Shown here: positions 1-7,783 of the stretch, piece after piece
Numbering within the stretch: the stretch's first letter is position 1
How the letters are laid out: each line of letters begins with the position of its first letter
Assembly (NCBI GenBank): GCA_964560875.1
Contig: CAZLMW010000065.1
Coordinates: 1 to 43,374, forward strand
Reading direction: 5' to 3'
Length of the DNA: 43,374 nt
Source of the DNA: CAZLMW01 sp964560875
Lineage (GTDB): Bacteria > Myxococcota_A > UBA9042
Position numbers and translations under genes: made by a program
The notes under the pieces: generated by a model
Databases searched by the model: none
Told to the model about the DNA's origin: nothing
The model's input: the letters and a program-made list of their open reading frames with translations, nothing else

Positions 1-49
1 AGCAGACTGCGCCAAAGCTTCGCCTCGGCGCAGGTGCTCGTTGTTTGCA

Positions 50-73
50 AGGGGCCTCGCGGGGGAGGCCCCT
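50..73. other. GC-rich perfect hairpin
   Basis: AGGGGCCTC (50-58) and GAGGCCCCT (65-73) form a perfect 9-bp stem with a 6-base loop. It lies beyond the 3' end of the topoisomerase gene (minus strand) and next to the terminal repeat. No clear T-tract follows on either strand. It may be a terminator-like structure or part of the repeat element; the sequence does not decide. Confidence 0.4.
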
Positions 74-81
74 CGGAGGGA

Positions 82-124
82 AAAGTGTCATTTCCCCTCC
101 TCACCCCAACCTCCGCTGCGCGGC
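82..124 (+). repeat. Terminal dispersed repeat, left copy
   Basis: This stretch begins AAAGTGTCATTT, continues through CCTCACCCCAA and ends in GCGCGGC. The reverse complement of the right window end (43329-43374) has the same blocks in the same order with only small differences between them. The two copies are therefore an inverted repeat about 43 kb apart. Nothing in it looks coding. It probably belongs to a dispersed intergenic repeat family at which assembly stopped. Confidence 0.6.
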
Positions 125-128
125 TGTA

Positions 129-167
129 TCTCGTTGCCGTCAACTGACCGTTTCCTTTGCAACGAGA
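129..167 (-). terminator. Hairpin directly after parC stop codon
   Basis: TCTCGTTGC (129-137) and GCAACGAGA (159-167) form a perfect 9-bp stem around a 21-base loop. On the minus strand it starts two bases after the topoisomerase stop codon. There is no T-run after the stem, so it is at best an atypical terminator or an mRNA 3'-end stabiliser. Confidence 0.3.
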
Positions 168-169
168 CA

Positions 170-3100
170 CTAGAACAGCTTTCCCTGGTTTGGATCGTCG
201 TCAGGCGGCTTCTTTGCGCGCTTCTTGTACCGTTCAACAGCAACCCGGGCAATCGCGCTCAGGCGATCCTCGTTGACCGCATCGGCTTGGGAATCAGCCT
301 TGGGTTTGATGACCCGCTTGGACTTGGGCCGCGGTGAGATGGGCCCCGTGACCCGAGCTGGATCCGGGGGCGGCACGGGCTTGGCTTTGCTGCGACCTCG
401 TTTCGGTTTCGGTTTCGGTTTCGGTTTGGCGGACTGCGGCTTCGCTTCGGCGACGGGGTCGTCATCCGCGGGCGCGTCTTTCGCCTCGATTGGAGGCACG
501 TCGACGGGTGTGACGGCTGGGGTGTCCTTGGCCGGCTTGGGTTTGGGCTTCGGCTTGGCGGCTTTCGGCTCCGGTTTGGCCGTTTTCGGTTCCGGTTTAG
601 CGGCTTTCGGCTCCGGTTTTGCCGTTTTCGGCTCCGGCTTGGCGGCTTTCGGCTCCGGTTTTGCCGTTTTCGGTTCCAGCTTGGCGGCTTTCGGCTCCGG
701 TTTTGCCGTTTTCGGCTCCGGTTTAGCGGCTTTCGGCTCCGGTTTTGCCGTTTTCGGTTCCGGTTTGGCGGCTTTCGGCTCCGTTTTCGGCTCCGTTTTC
801 GGTTCCGCTTTGGGCAGCCGAGGCGCCTCGGAGATGACCTTGACGCCGACCTCCCTCGCCAGCTGGGCGATGGTCATCGGCGGCTTGGACGTGGGTTCCG
901 GCTCGACCTCGGCGCCCTCGACTTCTTCGACCTCAGCTTCGTCTTCGACATCGGGGAAGCGCCACTCGATCGGCCCATAGCTGACCGACGCGATGTGGCC
1001 CAGGCGGACAATCTCGCGGCCGCGTCCGCCGCGCGATGACGGCTTGAACTTGTTGGGCCTCACGGTCTCGTCGCGGCCACGGCTCGTCGTGATCTGCAGC
1101 CCCTCCATGCGGTTGCGGGACAGCGCGAAGCCGACCACGTAGTCGCCCTTGTTGAGCTTCATCGCCAGGACGCCCTTTCCGGGGTTGGCCAGAACGTTGA
1201 TTTCGCCGACGTGAAAGACCAGCGCGCGGCTCTCTCGCGAGGCCAGCGACACCATCTCGTCGCCGTCACTGACGTACACCGCGAGCACAGCGTCGTTGCC
1301 CGGCAGCTTGCGGTCGAGCCTCATGAAAATGCGCCCCGAGACCGTGCTGGGCTCGAAAAACCCGTCCAGCGACATGCGCATGCAGCGTCCGGCCTTGGTC
1401 ACCGCGGCGAAATACGGCGGGTTGGGGTCATCGGCCGTGACGGTCGCCAAGAACGTGTCGCCGAGCGGAGGCAGCACGCGCTTGTCGCTGGTCGCGACGC
1501 CGATTACGCGGGCCCCATCGCCGAGCCCAAAGCGCGTCTGGATCGCCTCGCCGTAGCCGGTCGTCAGCGGAATGTCTGCGGTTCGAAGCGTGAACGCCTT
1601 GCCCCGGTCAGAGAACAGGATGATCGCCTCGCGCGAGTCGCACGGCACGATCCAGCCGATCTCGTCGCCCTCGCGAACGCGGATGTTGCCGATGTCCGTG
1701 TAGCTCTTCTGACGCTTGAACCAGCCACCCCGGGTGACGATGACGAAGGTGTCCTCTTTGACGATGTAGACGTCCTCGGAAAACGTCTTCTCTTCGATCG
1801 GCCCCGTGACGCGGGTGCGCCGCTTGTCGCCGTACGCCTCCAACAGCTCTTTGAGCTCGCCGCGGATCAGCGCCCACTGCTTCTCTTCGGACGCGAGGAT
1901 GCTCTCGATGTGCTCTGCGGCCGCGCGCTTTTCGGCCAATTCGGCGCGGATCTCTTCGATCTCCAGCTTCGCGAGGCGGTACAGCTTCGTCTCGAGGATC
2001 GCTTCGGCCTGGTCCCAGTCGAGCTCAAACCGCGCCATCAACTTGTCGCGCGCGTCCGCTTTGCCGTCGGACGCGCGTATGAGGGCGATGGCTTCATCGA
2101 GCGCGTCGAACAGGATCTCGAAGCCTTCCAGGATGTGAATGCGCTTGCGGAGCACGGCCAGGTCGTAACGGAGCCGCCGGTTCACCACCTCCAGCCGGAA
2201 CTTCAAGAATTCGCGCAGCAGCTCCATCAACGTGACGCGCCGCGGCTGGCAGGCGCCCGAATCGGTCGGGCACAAAGCGGTCAGGTTGACGTTGAAGCGG
2301 CTGGCGAGCGCCGTTCGCTTGAACAGCCAGGCCATCGCTGCTTCGGGGTTGGCGCGTCGCTTCAGCTCCATAACGACCCGCACGTCCTCGGTCGACTCGT
2401 CGCGGATATCGACGATCTGCGGGATGCGGCCCTTGGCGATGTGTTCGGCGATGTCGCCGATGAGCGTCGACTTGTTCAGGCCATACGGAATCGAGTCGAC
2501 GATGATGTAGCGACGCCGATTCTCGGTCTCGACCCGCCAGGTGCCGCGCAGCTCGATGGGCCCGCGCCCGTTCTTGTAGATCTCCCGCAAGGATTCGACG
2601 TCATTGAGGATCTCGCCGCCGGTCGGGAAGTCGGGGCCGCGGATGATCGGGCCGACGATGGCTTCGAACGGTGTCTCGGGATCATCGATCAGTGTCAGGC
2701 AGGCGCGCACCACCTCGCCGAGGTTGTGGGGCGGGATATGCGTCGCCATGCCGACCGCGATGCCGGTCGCGCCGTTGATCAGCAGATTGGGAACCTGGGC
2801 AGGAAGCACCACCGGCTCGAGGATCGTGCCGTCGTAGTTGGCTCGAAGGTCGACCGTTTCCTTCTTCAGCTCCTCGAGCAGCTCCACCGCGAGGTGTTGC
2901 AGGCGCGCCTCGGTGTACCGCATCGCCGCGGCGCCATCGCCGTCGACCGAACCGAAGTTGCCCTGCCCGTCGACGAGCGGGTAGCGCAGCGAAAAGTCCT
3001 GCGCCATGCGGACCATGGCGTCGTAGATGCTCTGGTCGCCATGGGGGTGGTACTTGGCCATGACTTCGCCGACGACGGCGGCGGATTTGCGGAACTTGGA

Positions 3101-3274
3101 CTCCGGGACGAGGCGAAGGTTGTGGAACATCGCGTAGAGAATGCGCCGCTGCACGGGCTTGAGCCCGTCGCGTACATCGGGCAAAGCGCGCGACGTGATG
3201 ACCGAGAGCGCGTAGTTGAGATAGCGCTCGCGGGTCGTCTCGTGCAGCAGGATGTCGGTGATCGCTTCGGGCAT
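170..3274 (-). CDS. parC: DNA topoisomerase IV subunit A, with long repetitive C-terminal tail
   Basis: This is the DNA-cleaving subunit of a type IIA topoisomerase, which passes one duplex through another during chromosome segregation. The start at 3274 is chosen because GGAGG lies five bases upstream; a further upstream in-frame start has no such site. The 1034-residue protein opens with the family N-terminus (LNYALSVITSRALPDVRDGLKPVQRR) in conserved order, has YHPHGD at about 75-80 and the active-site Tyr120 in AAAMRYTEARL. A coiled-coil core and a beta-pinwheel C-terminal domain with a degenerate GyrA-box-like SSRGGRG follow. The last 240 or so residues are extra: an acidic stretch, then alternating PEPKTAK and PEPKAAK units and other Lys/Pro-rich sequence. 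ParC is preferred over GyrA from overall resemblance to deltaproteobacterial ParC; the partner ATPase subunit gene is not in the window. Confidence 0.88.
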   Translation of the reverse strand: MPEAITDILLHETTRERYLNYALSVITSRALPDVRDGLKPVQRRILYAMFHNLRLVPESKFRKSAAVVGEVMAKYHPHGDQSIYDAMVRMAQDFSLRYPLVDGQGNFGSVDGDGAAAMRYTEARLQHLAVELLEELKKETVDLRANYDGTILEPVVLPAQVPNLLINGATGIAVGMATHIPPHNLGEVVRACLTLIDDPETPFEAIVGPIIRGPDFPTGGEILNDVESLREIYKNGRGPIELRGTWRVETENRRRYIIVDSIPYGLNKSTLIGDIAEHIAKGRIPQIVDIRDESTEDVRVVMELKRRANPEAAMAWLFKRTALASRFNVNLTALCPTDSGACQPRRVTLMELLREFLKFRLEVVNRRLRYDLAVLRKRIHILEGFEILFDALDEAIALIRASDGKADARDKLMARFELDWDQAEAILETKLYRLAKLEIEEIRAELAEKRAAAEHIESILASEEKQWALIRGELKELLEAYGDKRRTRVTGPIEEKTFSEDVYIVKEDTFVIVTRGGWFKRQKSYTDIGNIRVREGDEIGWIVPCDSREAIILFSDRGKAFTLRTADIPLTTGYGEAIQTRFGLGDGARVIGVATSDKRVLPPLGDTFLATVTADDPNPPYFAAVTKAGRCMRMSLDGFFEPSTVSGRIFMRLDRKLPGNDAVLAVYVSDGDEMVSLASRESRALVFHVGEINVLANPGKGVLAMKLNKGDYVVGFALSRNRMEGLQITTSRGRDETVRPNKFKPSSRGGRGREIVRLGHIASVSYGPIEWRFPDVEDEAEVEEVEGAEVEPEPTSKPPMTIAQLAREVGVKVISEAPRLPKAEPKTEPKTEPKAAKPEPKTAKPEPKAAKPEPKTAKPEPKAAKLEPKTAKPEPKAAKPEPKTAKPEPKAAKPEPKTAKPEPKAAKPKPKPKPAKDTPAVTPVDVPPIEAKDAPADDDPVAEAKPQSAKPKPKPKPKRGRSKAKPVPPPDPARVTGPISPRPKSKRVIKPKADSQADAVNEDRLSAIARVAVERYKKRAKKPPDDDPNQGKLF
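540..800 (-). repeat. Coding tandem repeat (PEPKxAK units) in parC tail
   Basis: Near-identical 21-nt units encode PEPKTAK and PEPKAAK in alternation, giving a 42-nt higher-order period. About nine to ten units are visible, with one PEPK-to-LEPK variant. The repeat stays in frame throughout and runs into PKPKPKP-type sequence. Such arrays change length by slippage or recombination, and short-read assembly may have miscounted the units. Confidence 0.85.
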
Positions 3275-3391
3275 GGGCCCTCCGGGATGCTTGTGGCGCC
3301 TGTGTTGGACCCCTGTCTGTAGCACTGCTCGCCGGTGCGCGAAAGGTCGACAGGGCCCGCAATCATGCGCATCGCGCGGTGCTGACTGTGG

Positions 3392-3994
3392 CTACATCAC
3401 CGCCCACTTCAGAACGACGAGGGCTGAGACCACGACGACCGCCGCGTTGAGATCCCGCTGACGACCGGACAGCGCCTTGATCGCGGTGTAGGAGACGAAG
3501 CCAAAGCCGATGCCGGTGGCGATCGAAAACGTCAGCGGCATGGCCAACGCGGTCAGGACCGCGGGCGCATAGTCTGTAGCGTCATCCCAATCCAGCTCGG
3601 CCAACCCGCGGGCCATCAAGCACGCGATATACACGAGCGCTGGCAGGAACAAGCACCCGCTCAGAAAGACGGCGCCCAGCCCGACCTGCCACGTGTAGCC
3701 GAGGCCCTTGACCACTGTGTAGGCGAAGTACGCGTTGAGCCCCATGCCGGGCGCGAGCGCGATGGGATAGTTGGCGGCGAGGCCCATGATGAGGCTGCCG
3801 ATCGCAGCGGCGAGGCAGGTCGCGACGAACGCGGCGCCCTGGTCGATGCCGGCGGCGGCGAGGATCGACGGGTTCACGAACGCGATATAAGCCATCGCCA
3901 GGAACGTCGTGAGACCCGCGACGATCTCGCGCGACACGGCGGTTTCGAGGCGTTCGAGGTCGAAGAATCGCTGCAGCATAGCCATGGAGGTCAT
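3392..3994 (-). CDS. NCS2-family purine permease, internally deleted (about 200 aa)
   Basis: The ends match AzgA/PbuG-type hypoxanthine-guanine permeases of the inner membrane. The N-terminal part holds AGLTTFLAMAYIAFVNP, FVATCLAAAIGSLIMGL and PIALAPGMGLNAYF. The C-terminal part holds CLMARGLAELDWDD and AMPLTFSIATGIGFGF. Family members have about 430-450 residues. Here GAVFLSG runs straight into PALVYIACLMARGL, so about 230 residues are missing in frame, including the central helices that carry the substrate site. The junction lies near 3641-3650. No alternative frame around the junction supplies the missing part. Starts at 3994, 3985 and 3979 are all possible; none has a strong ribosome site. 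As written the protein should not transport. Either the gene is decayed or the assembly collapsed here. Confidence 0.75.
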   Translation of the reverse strand: MTSMAMLQRFFDLERLETAVSREIVAGLTTFLAMAYIAFVNPSILAAAGIDQGAAFVATCLAAAIGSLIMGLAANYPIALAPGMGLNAYFAYTVVKGLGYTWQVGLGAVFLSGCLFLPALVYIACLMARGLAELDWDDATDYAPAVLTALAMPLTFSIATGIGFGFVSYTAIKALSGRQRDLNAAVVVVSALVVLKWAVM

Positions 3995-4094
3995 CACGTT
4001 TGTTGGCGATTTAGACCTAGCGGCCCGACGGGGACAAGCCCTACCATGCTGCGCGCTCAAATACGCGCGACGCAGGTATTCGGAGAAGCCGACG

Positions 4095-5873
4095 ATGATG
4101 ATGCGACACAAGAGGACGCTGCTGGGAGCGCTTGCGACGGCCATGGTCGGGCTGATGGTTGGCTCGGCAGGTTGCGAAAGCGACGACGGCGCCGGAAAGG
4201 GCGACGAAACGGCAGCGGCCGAGTGCATTCCGAGCCGCACCGTGTGGAACGACACCACCCAGAAGATGATCACCGACCACTGCGGCGATTGTCACGGCAA
4301 GGAGCCGCAGTTTGGCGCGAGCGTGCCGCTGGTCAGCTACGACGACATGATCAAGGGCGCCGAGGGCAAGCGCCCGGTCGACTGGGTCGCCAACCGCCTG
4401 GCCAACAAGACGATGCCCGCCGCCGGCTTCCCGCCTCCGCCCCACCAGGTCCAGGACACCATCACCGAATGGGCGTCGTGCGGCGCCAAGCACCCCGACC
4501 ACAGCATCGGCCTGACCGCGAGCAAACCCGCGTTCAAGGCGCCCGCCGAGATCCCCAAGGACACCGAGTCGTTCGACCTGCTCGCGCCCGACTTCGAAGT
4601 GGGCCCCAAGGTGCTCGACCTCTACATGTGTTTTACGTTCGACGTGCCGGTCAAAGCCGACCGTTTCATTCGCCGTATCGCGCCCGTCATCGGCGAATCG
4701 CGCGTCTTGCACCACATCGTGTTGCTGCGCGACCCGAAGAAGAAGACCAAGGTCGGCGCCTCCAAGTGCAAGGGCATGCCCGGCGGGTCGCAATACCTGT
4801 ACGCCTGGGCACCCGGCGCCGCGGCCGTCCAGTTCCACGAAGGTGGCCTCCGCGTCACGCCCGGCGAGCGCTACATCGTGCAGATTCACTACAACAACGG
4901 CGCCGGCGTTTCCGACGCCAAGGACAAGAGCGGCGTGCGCATCCACCACGCCAAGCCCGGCGGCCCCGAGTACGGGATGTTCGCCCCCGGCCCGCTTGCC
5001 TTCGCGATCCCGGCCGGCCAGACCTACAAGTCGACGGGCACCTGCAAGATCAAGAACAAGATGACGTTCATCGCCGGCATGCCGCACATGCACGAGATCG
5101 GCAGCAAGTTCGACAGCTACGTCGTGCGCAAGGACGGCACGAAGGAAGAGCTGATCACCATCACGGGCTGGAATTTCGAGATGCAGCCCTTCTACCACTT
5201 CCCGATGACGGTCGAGCCCGGCGACAAGCTGCTCACGTCATGCACCTGGCACAACAAGACGAAGGAATCGGTGGTGTTCGGTACGGGCACGGGCGACGAG
5301 ATGTGTTTCAACTTCATGTTCGCGACGCCGCCGCCCAAGTCTGCGTATTGCAATGATTTCGACGTCGAGGACAACGCGGATGTCGCGTACGCAAGGGGCG
5401 AATGCGCGGGTGACGGCGCGATCGACAAACCGCCGCGAAGCGAGACCAAGGTGCAGTTCAAGGCCGCGCCGGATGTCAAAGGCGGCCAGCTGGAAGACGC
5501 GCAGTGGTCGCTCACGTCGGCGTCGTTGCACCTGCCCGTGCTCGTCAAGCAGTACATCGACGAGGAGAGCTTCATCGTGGGCCGCGGCCAGGCGGTCACC
5601 AAGGACGGCAACCTGCACTTGGACGTTCGCGCGCGCATCCTCCTCAAGATCAAGGGCGGCATCGGCAACGACAGCACCCAGATCCTGAGCATCGCGGGCA
5701 AGGTCGTGGCCGGAAAGAAGGCCGGTGAAGCGACGCTCGAGCCCACCTGTGGCGCCACCAACAAGATGGTTTTCAAGTACGGCGTCGACGGCAACAAGCT
5801 GACCGTCGTCCTGACGCAGAAGCTACAGCAGTTCGACGTCCCCGCCGTGTACATCTTCGAGCGTGGCCAATAG
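4095..5873 (+). CDS. Copper type II monooxygenase-like lipoprotein with c-type heme motif
   Basis: The 592-residue protein starts at 4095 (GGAGAA seven bases upstream) with a signal peptide and lipobox ending at Cys27. A cytochrome c-like domain follows: the heme motif is CGDCH (63-67), with a later MP...P...W..CGA stretch typical of heme-c domains. The rest resembles the peptidylglycine alpha-hydroxylating monooxygenase/dopamine beta-monooxygenase fold. His206-His207 and His265 match the CuH ligands; His331, His333 and Met403 (GDEMC) match the CuM ligands. The spacing between these sites is close to that of mammalian PHM. Such enzymes hydroxylate C-H bonds with two coppers and a one-electron donor; here the attached heme could be the donor (inference). 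Substrate is unknown. The next gene overlaps its 3' end, so the two are likely co-transcribed. Confidence 0.82.
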   Translation: MMMRHKRTLLGALATAMVGLMVGSAGCESDDGAGKGDETAAAECIPSRTVWNDTTQKMITDHCGDCHGKEPQFGASVPLVSYDDMIKGAEGKRPVDWVANRLANKTMPAAGFPPPPHQVQDTITEWASCGAKHPDHSIGLTASKPAFKAPAEIPKDTESFDLLAPDFEVGPKVLDLYMCFTFDVPVKADRFIRRIAPVIGESRVLHHIVLLRDPKKKTKVGASKCKGMPGGSQYLYAWAPGAAAVQFHEGGLRVTPGERYIVQIHYNNGAGVSDAKDKSGVRIHHAKPGGPEYGMFAPGPLAFAIPAGQTYKSTGTCKIKNKMTFIAGMPHMHEIGSKFDSYVVRKDGTKEELITITGWNFEMQPFYHFPMTVEPGDKLLTSCTWHNKTKESVVFGTGTGDEMCFNFMFATPPPKSAYCNDFDVEDNADVAYARGECAGDGAIDKPPRSETKVQFKAAPDVKGGQLEDAQWSLTSASLHLPVLVKQYIDEESFIVGRGQAVTKDGNLHLDVRARILLKIKGGIGNDSTQILSIAGKVVAGKKAGEATLEPTCGATNKMVFKYGVDGNKLTVVLTQKLQQFDVPAVYIFERGQ

Positions 5874-6282
5874 TCCACCTGTCCTGCTGTTCGACGGCGT
5901 CTGCAACCTCTGCAATGCCGCCGTCGACTTCATCATCGTGCGGGACAGCTCGGCTCGATTCCGCTTCGCGTCGCTTCAATCTGACGTGGCCAAACGGCTG
6001 CTGCATGACGCCGATCCCGAACGGGGCGACGCGTTGGCGTCGTCTTTGAGTACGTCGATCGTGGTCGCTGAAGGGCGGGTCTACACCAAGTCCGCGGCCG
6101 CGCTGCAAATCGTGCGGCGCCTCGATGGGGCGTGGCCGGTGCTCTATGCGTTCATCGTCGTGCCGCGTTTCATCCGCGACTGGGTGTACGACGTGGTCGG
6201 GAAGAACCGCTACCGATGGTTCGGCAAGAAGGACACGTGTCGCATCCCCACCGACGCCGAAGCGGCGCGTTTTCTCAGCTGA
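5863..6282 (+). CDS. DCC-family thiol-disulfide oxidoreductase-like protein (DUF393)
   Basis: The 139-residue protein has the family signature near its N-terminus, LLFDGVCNLCN, with the D-x-x-C-x-x-C pair that names the DCC family. It later has RFRFASLQSD, the conserved YTKSAAAL and a C-terminal RYRWFGKKDTC. Members are small thioredoxin-like proteins thought to act in thiol-disulfide exchange; direct biochemical evidence for the family is thin. The start is a GTG that overlaps the previous gene by 11 bases, which suggests translational coupling with the copper monooxygenase-like gene. The convergent neighbour encodes a cysteine-rich lipoprotein. Confidence 0.85.
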   Translation: MANSPPVLLFDGVCNLCNAAVDFIIVRDSSARFRFASLQSDVAKRLLHDADPERGDALASSLSTSIVVAEGRVYTKSAAALQIVRRLDGAWPVLYAFIVVPRFIRDWVYDVVGKNRYRWFGKKDTCRIPTDAEAARFLS

Positions 6283-6337
6283 AATCCCGCTGTTTTCTCA
6301 GTTGAGCGTTGCCCGCTGGATCACTTCAACCGTGGAC

Positions 6338-7705
6338 TTACTTGAGGCACTTGTTGGTGTCCGCGCAGGTCTGCAGCGCTGAGAACAAGGTCTTGCTGCC
6401 GGCCGGGAGCTTGTCACCGCACTTGGTGAAGCACGACTTGTCGGTGCAGTTGCTCGTGCAGAAGGCGGCCGAGGCGCATTGCACGTCGCCGCCACACGCC
6501 GCGGCTTCCTTGCCGCACTTTTGCGCGACACAGGACGACTGCGGGTTGCCCGGCTGGCAGTCCTTGAGGCAGTTGAGCGTGTTCTCGGCGGGCTTTTCGC
6601 ACTTGCCGTTGCCGCACGTCTTGGGCACGCAGTCCTTGGGACACGACAGCGCGTTTTCGAGCTGCTCGCACTTGCCGTCGCCGCACTTGGCGGGCTTGCA
6701 GTCCTTGGGACACGTGAACTGCTCTTGCGGCCAGGCGCACTTGCCGTCGCCGCACTTGGGCGGCTTGCAGTCCTTGGCGCAGGTCCACTGGTTCTCAAGC
6801 GGGGGCTCGCATTTGCCGTCGCCGCACTTGCCGCCGCTGCCGCCGATGCCGAAGCACCCTTTTTGACCGCCGCACAGCACGATCGCCGTCAGCTTCTGCT
6901 GGGTCGCGGGCTTGAGGTTGGCCCCGCACTGGCCCATGCAGCCGAGATCGCCCTTGCAGCCCTGGATACAGCCGAGCGACTTGCCGCAGTCGGCGTCCCC
7001 CATGCACGCGATCACTTCGGGCAGGCAGTTTTTCATCGTACAGCCGACGATGCTGCCGGCGTCCGTCTTGCAGTCTTTCGGGCAGGTGAAGCCGTTTTCC
7101 TGCACGCCCTCGCACTTGCCATCGCCGCAGTTGGCGCCGCCGCCGCAGTCCTGCACGCAGTTGAGGAGCGTTTCCTTGGGCGGCTCGCACTTGCCGTTGC
7201 CGCAGGTGCCGGCTGCGTCTCCCGCACCCGAGCCCGCGTCGATGGCCCCCGAGCTGCCCGACGAGCCTGAGCTGCCCGACGAGCCTGAGCTGCCCGACGA
7301 GCCTGAGTTGCCCGACGAGCCGCCTGCGTCGCTCGTGCCGCCGGACGTGGACCCCGACGAGCCTGCGTCGGTCACGCCGCTTGAACCCGAGCCCGAAGTG
7401 CCGCTGGATGTACCCGCGTCACCGCCCGACGAGCTCGCGCCCGAAGTGGAGCCCCCGTCGCCGGTCGCGCCGCCTGAGCTTGCGCCGTCCCCGGTGATCG
7501 CGCCGTCGCCGCCGGACGAGGAACCTGCGTCTGCGCCCTTGTCGTCGCTGCCGGACTCGCTTTCGTCGCTGCCGCAACCCGACGCCACGAGGACAAACGC
7601 CCCGAGCGCGACCGTCGCCAACCGGAGCGATGCGTCGCCCCATCGTCGCGTTTGCAGGCCGATGCAGTGTGGCGCGCGTGCCGCCAGGGCAGGTTCGTGA
7701 CGCAT
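6338..7705 (-). CDS. Cysteine-rich lipoprotein with CGDGKC repeats
   Basis: The 455-residue protein starts at 7705 with GGAGG five bases upstream. An unusually long signal region ends in the lipobox LVASGC (Cys44), so the mature protein is probably lipid-anchored and exported. A Gly/Ser/Asp/Ala linker of about 130 residues follows, including a run of SGS repeats. The cysteine-rich part has six modules of the form CGDGKCEPPxEnxxxCPKDC, two before and four after a spacer. It also holds two copies of a longer cysteine module, one after the first pair (CMGDADCGKSLGC) and one at the C-terminus (CGGDVQCASAAFC), which points to an internal duplication. All cysteines are probably disulfide-bonded. 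No enzyme motif is seen; a surface structural or adhesive role is a guess. Confidence 0.85.
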   Translation of the reverse strand: MRHEPALAARAPHCIGLQTRRWGDASLRLATVALGAFVLVASGCGSDESESGSDDKGADAGSSSGGDGAITGDGASSGGATGDGGSTSGASSSGGDAGTSSGTSGSGSSGVTDAGSSGSTSGGTSDAGGSSGNSGSSGSSGSSGSSGSSGSSGAIDAGSGAGDAAGTCGNGKCEPPKETLLNCVQDCGGGANCGDGKCEGVQENGFTCPKDCKTDAGSIVGCTMKNCLPEVIACMGDADCGKSLGCIQGCKGDLGCMGQCGANLKPATQQKLTAIVLCGGQKGCFGIGGSGGKCGDGKCEPPLENQWTCAKDCKPPKCGDGKCAWPQEQFTCPKDCKPAKCGDGKCEQLENALSCPKDCVPKTCGNGKCEKPAENTLNCLKDCQPGNPQSSCVAQKCGKEAAACGGDVQCASAAFCTSNCTDKSCFTKCGDKLPAGSKTLFSALQTCADTNKCLK

Positions 7706-7783
7706 GAGTTCCTCCGCGGAAGGCGCGAAAGCTACGGAAACCGCATGTTTTCGGCAACCAAGCTCAGCGAAATCCCTGCGCCA

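Noticed and set aside
540..800. Direct repeats that might suggest a CRISPR array
   Set aside because: Units are contiguous 21-nt coding repeats with no unique spacers and no cas genes nearby.
225..980. Plus-strand frame encoding FGSGLA repeats
   Set aside because: It is the antisense reading of the PEPKxAK coding repeat of parC; the repeat explains its periodicity.
1211..3322. Long plus-strand open frame (about 700 codons) opposite parC
   Set aside because: It lies fully antisense to a clearly recognised gene, has no family motif or ribosome site, and high GC makes antisense frames open by chance.
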